NCBI RefSeq assembly: GCF_001741865.1
Contig: NZ_CP017147.1
Location: forward strand, 4,455,001-4,519,000
Source of the DNA: Bosea vaviloviae
Lineage (GTDB): Bacteria > Pseudomonadota > Alphaproteobacteria > Rhizobiales > Beijerinckiaceae
Direction of reading: 5' to 3'
DNA: 64,000 nt
The notes beneath the pieces are model-generated. The model saw only the letters and a program-made list of their open reading frames with translations. It had not been told where the DNA came from and did not search any database. Position 1 is the stretch's first letter; each line of letters starts with the position of its first letter. Made by a program: the position numbers and the translations under genes. Positions 56,439-64,000 of the stretch are shown piece by piece.

Positions 56439-57203
56439 TCAGTTCGGCGCGCTTTCCATGCCCTTCTCGGCCAGGATCCGCTTGGCGGCATCGCTGCCGA
56501 GAAAGGCGAGGAACGCCTTGGCCGCCTCCGGCTGCGTGCTCGCCGCCGCGACGCCGCCGGTATAGGTCGTGTAATTCTGGATCTCGGCCGGCAGCGGTCC
56601 GACCAGCGTCGCTCCCTTCACCGCCAGAATCTCGCTGATCTGGTGGATGGCGAGATCGGCCTCGCCGGTGACGAGGCGCTGCGCGACCAGGCCGCCCGGC
56701 ACCAGCACGGCCTTGGCCTTGACCGCATCCGCGATGCCCATCGTCTCCAGCAGCTTGGCGAAATAGATCCCGCTCGAGCCACCAGCCGCAGGATCGATAT
56801 AGGCGACCTTTCCGGCGGCAAGCAGCGTGGCCTTGAAGGTAGCGACTGTCGCGATGTCGGGGCGCGGCGCGCCGTCCTTGACCGCCACGCCGACCGAGGT
56901 CCGCGCCAGGTTCCTCGGCGTGCCCGCAGCGATCCGGCCGGCCTCGACGAGTTCCTTCACCGCCGCAGGCGTCAGCACGGCGAGATCGAACGCCTCGCCT
57001 CCCGTGATGCGGCGCAGCAACCCGCCGGCGGTGTCGTTGTCGATGACGAGCTTGTGGCCGCTCTGCTTCTCGAAATCAGCGGCGACGGCCAGCACGATCG
57101 GCTTGAACGCACCCGCTGTCAGAACCTTGACCTCGGCGGCTCCCGCAGGCCCCCAGGCGCAAAGGCTCGCGATCATGAAGCTGGCGACAAATGTGAGGCG
57201 CAT
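56439..57203 (-). CDS. ModA-like extracellular solute-binding protein (orphan)
   Basis: A 254-residue periplasmic protein with a signal peptide (MRLTFVASFMIASLCAWGPAGAAE split here as MRLTFVASFMIASLC and AWGPAGAAE). The two-domain fold shows 'VLTAGAFKPIVLAVAADFEK', 'GEAFDLAVLTPAAVKELVEAG' and 'SSGIYFAKLLETMGI', as in the molybdate/oxyanion-binding ModA group. GGAG is 6 bp before the ATG at 57203. No permease or ATPase gene adjoins it, so the transporter partner and ligand are unknown. Confidence 0.78.
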   Translation of the reverse strand: MRLTFVASFMIASLCAWGPAGAAEVKVLTAGAFKPIVLAVAADFEKQSGHKLVIDNDTAGGLLRRITGGEAFDLAVLTPAAVKELVEAGRIAAGTPRNLARTSVGVAVKDGAPRPDIATVATFKATLLAAGKVAYIDPAAGGSSGIYFAKLLETMGIADAVKAKAVLVPGGLVAQRLVTGEADLAIHQISEILAVKGATLVGPLPAEIQNYTTYTGGVAAASTQPEAAKAFLAFLGSDAAKRILAEKGMESAPN

Positions 57204-57348
57204 GGACATCTCCGGCCGGAGCCGTCTCATGGCGGCTCAAGGCGATGGGAGATTAAGCCAGTCGGGCCACGCGGCAAGCGGCTCGCGCCGAGCGCACCGG
57301 AAATGGCGCCGGGTGGCTTGCCTATCGGGTTGCGATGTCAGGGGAAAA

Positions 57349-57425
57349 TGGCGCGGGTGACGGGGCTCGAACCCGCGACCTCCGGCGTGACAGGCCGGCA
57401 CTCTAACCAACTGAGCTACACCCGC
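57349..57425 (-). tRNA. tRNA-Asp (GTC)
   Basis: A 77-nt cloverleaf on the minus strand. The acceptor GCGGGTG pairs with CACCCGC, the D arm contains AGCTCAGTTGGTTAGAG, the anticodon stem CCGGC/GCCGG encloses CTGTCAC (anticodon GTC), and the T arm is GCGGGTTCGAGCCCCGT. The discriminator is G and CCA is encoded (57351-57349). Confidence 0.97.
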
Positions 57426-57629
57426 GCAGGGCGGCTAAGGCCTCGGCCTCAGCGGGGTTGGGATTATGGCGAGAGGCGGAAAGTGTCAAGCGCGCTGGCC
57501 AGCTAAATTGACAGCCGGCGACAGAAACCTGTTCGCGCGGACATCGGCTCGCCCATCCCGACGGAAGCGACCGGGCGCCGGATTTGCCGCCAAACCGAGG
57601 CCAAGGACGTCCGCCATACCCGATTCGGT

Positions 57630-58082
57630 TCAATCCTCGCCGGATGCCTCGCCGGATGCCTCGCCTCGGTCGGGCGACGCCAGGCAGGGATCGAGCAGCA
57701 CGTGACGGTCGTCCTGGCGGTTATACCCTCCACGCAGAATCACTTGGTCGCCGAGCTTCAGCTCGTTCCCGCTATAGGTGACGCAGAGAATCCTGACGCC
57801 CGGATCGGAGCACACGGCAACATACCAAAGCGTTCCATCGGTCTGAATCAGGCTTACCGGGCCTTTGACCGCCATGTCGACACGCGCATCGGCTGGAACG
57901 GTGCCCGGCAGTTGTGTTCTCACGGTCTCGCAGGTCGCCGGCATCCGGGCGACCTGTTCCGGCAGCGAGAAAGCCGGGCGATTGGAAAAGAAATCCTCGG
58001 CCACGACCGACTGGCCCTGTGCGACCGCCAACCCGCAAATGGTCAGACAGACCCCCGCCAGCGCATTTGGAAGAACTCTCAC
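57630..58082 (-). CDS. Secreted hypothetical protein with 12-bp tandem repeat at its end
   Basis: A 150-residue protein I do not recognise, with a signal peptide (MRVLPNALAGVCLTICGLAV, then 'AQGQSVVA'). The mature part has four cysteines ('ATCETVR', 'AVCSDPG', 'RILCVTY' and 'DPCLASP') and beta-rich character ('LWYVAVCSDPGVRILCVTY'). The C-terminus 'GEASGEASGED' is encoded by a tandem GATGCCTCGCCG-type repeat at about 57638-57663, a likely site of length variation. It lies between the two tRNA genes. Confidence 0.6.
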   Translation of the reverse strand: MRVLPNALAGVCLTICGLAVAQGQSVVAEDFFSNRPAFSLPEQVARMPATCETVRTQLPGTVPADARVDMAVKGPVSLIQTDGTLWYVAVCSDPGVRILCVTYSGNELKLGDQVILRGGYNRQDDRHVLLDPCLASPDRGEASGEASGED

Positions 58083-58219
58083 TCCACCTCCTCGATCACG
58101 GCGGGGATCACAGGACGGCGTAGAAAGATGGCGGAATTCGATCGCTGCAGGCTCTGAGGCGCAATGGCGACAGCCTGGAGCTGCGCTCTAGCCGAGCATC
58201 AGCGCGCCTGGGTGGGGCC

Positions 58220-58295
58220 TGGTGGGCGGTGCAGGGCTCGAACCCGCGACCCTCTCCGTGTAAAGGAGACGCTCTACCAACTGAGCTAACCGCCC
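58220..58295 (-). tRNA. tRNA-Val (TAC)
   Basis: A 76-nt cloverleaf on the minus strand. The acceptor GGGCGGT pairs with ACCGCCC, the D arm has AGCTCAGTTGGTAGAGC, the anticodon stem TCTCC/GGAGA encloses TTTACAC (anticodon TAC), and the T arm is GCGGGTTCGAGCCCTGC. The discriminator is A and CCA is encoded (58222-58220). Confidence 0.97.
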
Positions 58296-58387
58296 CGATG
58301 CGGTGGGGTTTAAGGCCTGGCGCCCGCGCCATCAAGCGCCGAGATGGAGCGAATCGCTCGCTTCTCCCCTTTTTGCACTCGACTGAA

Positions 58388-58419
58388 AGAAAAAGCCGCC
58401 GGCGCTGAACGCCGGCGGC
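58388..58419 (-). terminator. Intrinsic terminator of lon
   Basis: On the minus strand GCCGCCGGCG (58419-58410) pairs perfectly with CGCCGGCGGC (58404-58395) around a 5-base loop and is followed by TTTTTC. It lies about 45 bp after the lon stop and directly upstream of the tRNA-Val gene. Confidence 0.9.
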
Positions 58420-58462
58420 TCCCTGGTCAATCAGTTCGCCTCAGTGGGCCAAGCTGTTTGCC

Positions 58463-60892
<2,430 letters not shown>

Positions 60893-61029
60893 GACTTGTC
60901 CTTTGTGGTTGCGCCAGGCCTACCCCCAAATGGGCGGAGCCACCTGACGTATGCGGCCGAGACGACTATCGCCACGTCCGCCCTCGCGCATCACACCCTC
61001 AACAGGCATGCGACTCTCGCAAGTGCACC

Positions 61030-61060
61030 TAAAGTGGAGACTTCCTCGCCGGCTTTCAAG
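61030..61060 (-). promoter_or_regulatory. Heat-shock (sigma-32/RpoH) promoter of lon
   Basis: On the minus strand CTTGAAA (61060-61054) and CTCCACTTTA (61039-61030) are 14 bp apart, close to the RpoH consensus CTTGAA...CCCCATNT. The predicted transcript would have a 5' leader of about 130 nt before the lon ATG. Heat induction of lon by RpoH is established in other Proteobacteria. Confidence 0.6.
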
Positions 61061-61132
61061 CGAGCCTTCGAGGCATCCCCAGGTTGGATTGTCGCGGGGG
61101 GAAACAGGCGACCATCCAACCTGCCCCACGAC

Positions 61133-61163
61133 GCAAAACGCGCGCCAACAGGCGCGCGTTTGC
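61133..61163 (-). terminator. Hairpin/terminator after clpX
   Basis: GCAAA...CGCGCGCC (61133-61146) is mirrored by GGCGCGCGTTTGC (61151-61163) around AACA. On the minus strand the stem ends in TTTTGC, giving a short U-rich side within the stem. It lies 27 bp past the clpX stop and upstream of the lon promoter. Confidence 0.6.
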
Positions 61164-61189
61164 ATTGTCTTGGGTGCTTGGCGGCCATC

Positions 61190-62458
61190 TCAGGCAGAGG
61201 CCGACTTCGCCTCTTCCTCGCGCTCCGAATAGATGAAGAGCGGTCGGGATTTCGACTCGACGGCCTCCGGGCCGATCACGATCTGCTCGACGCCTTCCAG
61301 CCCGGGCAGCTCGTACATGGTCTCGAGCAGGATGCCTTCCATGATCGAACGCAGGCCGCGCGCACCGGTCTTGCGGTCGATCGCCTTGCGAGCGATCAGG
61401 CTGACGGCCTCGTCGGTGAAGGTCAGCTCGGTGTCCTCCATCTCGAACAGGCGCTGATACTGCTTCACCAGCGCGTTCTTCGGTTCGGTCAGGATGGTCT
61501 TCAGCGCCGCTTCGTCGAGATCCTCCAAAGTCGCCAGGACCGGCAGGCGGCCGACGAATTCCGGGATCAGGCCGAACTTCAGCAAATCCTCGGGCTCGAC
61601 CTCGCGGAAGATCGCTCCGGTGCGGCGGTCGTCAGGCCCCTTCACCGTCGCGCCGAAGCCGATCGAGGTGCCCTTGCCACGGCTGGAGATGATCTTGTCC
61701 AGCCCGGCGAAAGCGCCGCCGCAGATGAACAGGATGTTGGTGGTGTCGACCTGCAGGAATTCCTGCTGCGGATGCTTGCGCCCGCCCTGCGGCGGCACGG
61801 AGGCGACGGTGCCTTCCATGATCTTGAGCAGGGCCTGCTGCACGCCTTCGCCCGAGACGTCGCGGGTGATCGAAGGGTTGTCCGACTTGCGGCTGATCTT
61901 GTCGATCTCGTCGATATAGACGATGCCGCGCTGCGCCCGCTCGACATTGTAGTCGGAGGCCTGGAGCAGCTTCAGGATGATGTTCTCGACATCCTCGCCG
62001 ACATAACCGGCTTCCGTCAGCGTCGTCGCGTCGGCCATGGTGAAGGGCACGTCGAGAATGCGGGCGAGCGTCTGCGCAAGCAGCGTCTTGCCCGAACCCG
62101 TGGGGCCGATCAGCAGGATGTTCGACTTCGCCAGCTCGACGTCATTGTGCTTCGAGGCGTGCGAGAGGCGCTTGTAGTGATTGTGGACCGCGACCGAGAG
62201 GACCTTCTTGGCGTGGTCCTGACCGATGACGTAGTCGTCCAGCACCTTGCGGATTTCGCGCGGTGTCGGAACGCCGTCCTTCGACTTCACCAGCGCGGAT
62301 TTCGATTCCTCGCGGATGATGTCCATGCAGAGCTCGACGCATTCATCGCAGATGAACACGGTCGGGCCCGCAATGAGCTTGCGAACCTCGTGCTGGCTCT
62401 TGCCGCAGAAAGAGCAGTAGAGGGTGCTCTTCGAATCGCCGCCGCTGACCTTACTCAT
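61190..62458 (-). CDS. clpX: ATP-dependent Clp protease ATP-binding subunit ClpX
   Basis: A 422-residue AAA+ unfoldase that feeds substrates to ClpP. The N-terminal zinc-binding domain has Cys15, Cys18, Cys37 and Cys40; Walker [13 protein letters not shown] is near 120, '[10 protein letters not shown]' contains a pore loop, and Walker B is '[10 protein letters not shown]'. The IGF loop that docks on ClpP appears as '[10 protein letters not shown]'. The ATG at 62458 gives the standard N-terminus. clpP is 285 bp upstream on the same strand. Confidence 0.97.
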   Translation of the reverse strand: MSKVSGGDSKSTLYCSFCGKSQHEVRKLIAGPTVFICDECVELCMDIIREESKSALVKSKDGVPTPREIRKVLDDYVIGQDHAKKVLSVAVHNHYKRLSHASKHNDVELAKSNILLIGPTGSGKTLLAQTLARILDVPFTMADATTLTEAGYVGEDVENIILKLLQASDYNVERAQRGIVYIDEIDKISRKSDNPSITRDVSGEGVQQALLKIMEGTVASVPPQGGRKHPQQEFLQVDTTNILFICGGAFAGLDKIISSRGKGTSIGFGATVKGPDDRRTGAIFREVEPEDLLKFGLIPEFVGRLPVLATLEDLDEAALKTILTEPKNALVKQYQRLFEMEDTELTFTDEAVSLIARKAIDRKTGARGLRSIMEGILLETMYELPGLEGVEQIVIGPEAVESKSRPLFIYSEREEEAKSASA

Positions 62459-62743
62459 CGTCCATCTCCATTCTCGGAGCCGGACGACCACATCAGCCTG
62501 AGCGGATGCAACCGTCGTCTCTCCGTCATTAATAGACGCTCAGATCACGATCATTAGGTTAACGCCCCGTTCCGGAACACCCGGTGGACAGAGCCGACCC
62601 AAAACCGGACCGCTAAGGAGCGCCAGTCCGCTCGCCCGATTCCCCATGCAAACATGGGGCCGGTCCCCTTGCAATATGGCCCTTCACAGCCGCCGCGCCA
62701 ACCCACAGGCAACGGGGCGGCTGGTCGCAGCCCACGCGGCCGA

Positions 62744-63370
62744 TCAGGCCGTCGCGTCTTCCGGCCGCTTGTCGATGACTTTGTCGATCAGGCCGAAATC
62801 GCGCGCCGCTTCGGCGGTCATGAAATTGTCGCGCTCCAGCGCCGCTTCGATGTCGGCATAGGAGCGGCCGGTGTGCTTGACGTAGATCTCGTTCAGCCGG
62901 CGCTTCAGGCTCTCGACCTCACGGGCGTGGATCAGGATGTCGGTGACCTGGCCCTGGAAGCCGCCTGAGGGCTGGTGGACCATGATGCGAGCGTTGGGCA
63001 GTGCAAAACGCATGTCCTTGGCGCCGGCGGTCAGCAGCAGCGAACCCATCGAGGCGGCCTGGCCGACACACAAAGTCGTGACCGGGCAGCGGATGAACTG
63101 CATCGTGTCGTAGATCGACATGCCCGACGTCACCACGCCACCGGGCGAGTTGATGTAGAAGGAGATTTCCTTCTTGGGGTTCTCGGCCTCGAGGAAGAGG
63201 AGCTGCGCCACGATCAGCGAGGCGGAGTAATCCTCGACCGGGCCGGTCAGGAAGATGATGCGCTCGCGCAGCAGCCGCGAATAGATGTCGAAGGCGCGCT
63301 CGCCGCGGCTGGACTGCTCGACCACCATCGGGACGAGATTATTGTAGGTCTCGATCGGATCGCGCAGCAT
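62744..63370 (-). CDS. clpP: ATP-dependent Clp protease proteolytic subunit
   Basis: A 208-residue serine peptidase forming the tetradecameric ClpP barrel. The catalytic Ser is in '[13 protein letters not shown]' (about 106) and His in '[11 protein letters not shown]' (about 131); the N-terminal '[20 protein letters not shown]' is typical. AAGGA precedes the ATG by 8 bp. It lies between tig and clpX, the classical tig-clpP-clpX-lon order. Confidence 0.97.
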   Translation of the reverse strand: MLRDPIETYNNLVPMVVEQSSRGERAFDIYSRLLRERIIFLTGPVEDYSASLIVAQLLFLEAENPKKEISFYINSPGGVVTSGMSIYDTMQFIRCPVTTLCVGQAASMGSLLLTAGAKDMRFALPNARIMVHQPSGGFQGQVTDILIHAREVESLKRRLNEIYVKHTGRSYADIEAALERDNFMTAEAARDFGLIDKVIDKRPEDATA

Positions 63371-63463
63371 GAAAATCGTCCTTGGGTGGCGGCGCCGAAT
63401 TCGGCGGATGGAGAATCAGCGAATGTCTCGGAAGGCATCCACATAAGCACGGCAAACGCGGCT

Positions 63464-63502
63464 GAAAAGAGAAGCGCCGCCCAGCATGAAGCCCGGCGGC
63501 GC
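63464..63502 (-). terminator. Intrinsic terminator after tig
   Basis: GCGCCGCC (63474-63481) and GGCGGCGC (63495-63502) form the stem; on the minus strand it is followed by TTCTCTTTT. It separates tig from clpP, so clpP probably has its own promoter within 63371-63463. Confidence 0.7.
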
Positions 63503-63529
63503 GAATATTGCGATTAAGGTTGCCGACAA

Positions 63530-64000
63530 TCAGGCCGAAGCGTCTTCGGCCTTGTCCTCGCCCTTGGCGTCAGCCTTCTTGGCCTTCTTGGCGGCCTTCT
63601 TCGGCTTGGCCTCGGCAGTCTCATCCGCCTCGTCGTCGGCGTAGAGCGCTTCGCGCGTGACGCTCTGATCCGCGACCTTCACCTGCTCCAGCAGGTGGTC
63701 GACGACCTTCTCCTCGAAGATCGGGGCGCGGATCTCGGCCAGGGCCTGCGGGTTCTTCTGGTAGAACTCCCAGACCTGCTTCTCCTGGCCGGGGAACTGT
63801 CGAGCACGCTCGACCAGGGCCTTGGTGACCTCGTCATCGGAGATCTGGACCTTGGCCTGCTCGCCGATCTCGGCCAGGACCAGGCCCAGACGCACGCGGC
63901 GCTCGGCGATCTTGCGGTAGTCGGCCTTCGCGGCCTCCTCGGTCGTGCCCTCGTCCTCGAAGGACTTCTTGGCTTCCTTCATGTCGACTTCGACATGGCT
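63530..64000 (-). CDS. tig: Trigger factor, partial (5' part outside window)
   Basis: The C-terminal 156 residues of the ribosome-bound chaperone and peptidyl-prolyl isomerase. The visible part is the helical C-domain ('[19 protein letters not shown]', '[20 protein letters not shown]', '[16 protein letters not shown]') and a Lys/Ala/Glu-rich tail ('[18 protein letters not shown]') typical of alphaproteobacterial trigger factors. The N-terminal ribosome-binding and PPIase domains lie beyond the right edge. It is followed by clpP. Confidence 0.94.
   Translation of the reverse strand, partial: SHVEVDMKEAKKSFEDEGTTEEAAKADYRKIAERRVRLGLVLAEIGEQAKVQISDDEVTKALVERARQFPGQEKQVWEFYQKNPQALAEIRAPIFEEKVVDHLLEQVKVADQSVTREALYADDEADETAEAKPKKAAKKAKKADAKGEDKAEDASA

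Noticed and set aside
57349..58295. Genomic island at the tRNA pair
   Set aside because: No integrase, no duplicated tRNA 3' end and no mobility gene accompany the tRNA-Asp and tRNA-Val genes.

Overview
The window is a gene-dense, high-GC chromosomal segment from an alphaproteobacterium. It is most likely a member of the Hyphomicrobiales (Rhizobiales), and a Bosea-like organism fits best; this is inferred from gene order and protein style, not from a search. Supporting syntenies are holC-pepA divergent from lptFG, fabD-fabG-acpP-fabF-mltG-yicC-gmk, rpsF-rpsR-DUF2232-rplI-dnaB-alr-radA-cvpA-purF, nuoA-N-birA-rnj-mce-DUF1467, and tig-clpP-clpX-lon. There is no rRNA operon, prophage, insertion sequence or CRISPR array. 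Two tRNA genes (Asp-GTC and Val-TAC) are present.

Layout. 1-1787: holC (partial) and pepA on the minus strand. 1947-8716: plus-strand envelope cluster lptF-lptG-lptD-pdxA-rsmA, where the surA gene often found between lptD and pdxA is absent. 8842-9837: an orphan Bug/TctC binding protein. 9882-16716: minus-strand fatty-acid synthesis operon running on to mltG, yicC and gmk. 17045-19467: ribosomal protein genes with a DUF2232 membrane protein. 19533-20191: a VapBC toxin-antitoxin module on the opposite strand, inserted in the ribosomal/replication cluster, with its own promoter and an operator-like repeat. 20394-28458: dnaB, alr, radA, cvpA, purF, an SDR and a TPR protein.

28781-38766 is minus-strand housekeeping: der, a YfgM-like protein, queA, a VOC protein, two cyclophilins flanking a TonB-like secreted protein, DUF1467, ridA, mce, rnj and birA. 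An orphan intrinsic terminator between ppiA and the DUF1467 gene marks a probable small RNA. 38900-55071 is the complete 14-gene complex I (nuo) operon. It carries three extra, unrecognised small genes (between D and E, F and G, and H and I) and a NuoE with a long linker and a helix-hairpin-helix tail. 55370-58295 holds secreted proteins, an orphan ModA-like binding protein and the tRNAs. 58463-64000 holds lon, clpX, clpP and the end of tig, with a good heat-shock promoter in front of lon.

The least explained layer is intergenic. At least a dozen palindromic elements of several families sit between genes, some inside the nuo operon. One supplies the birA stop codon, one ends four bases before the radA start, and one folds as a cloverleaf. 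The most interesting candidates are the extra genes in the nuo operon (one visibly lower in GC), the NuoE tail domain, the probable small RNA and the palindromes touching coding signals.
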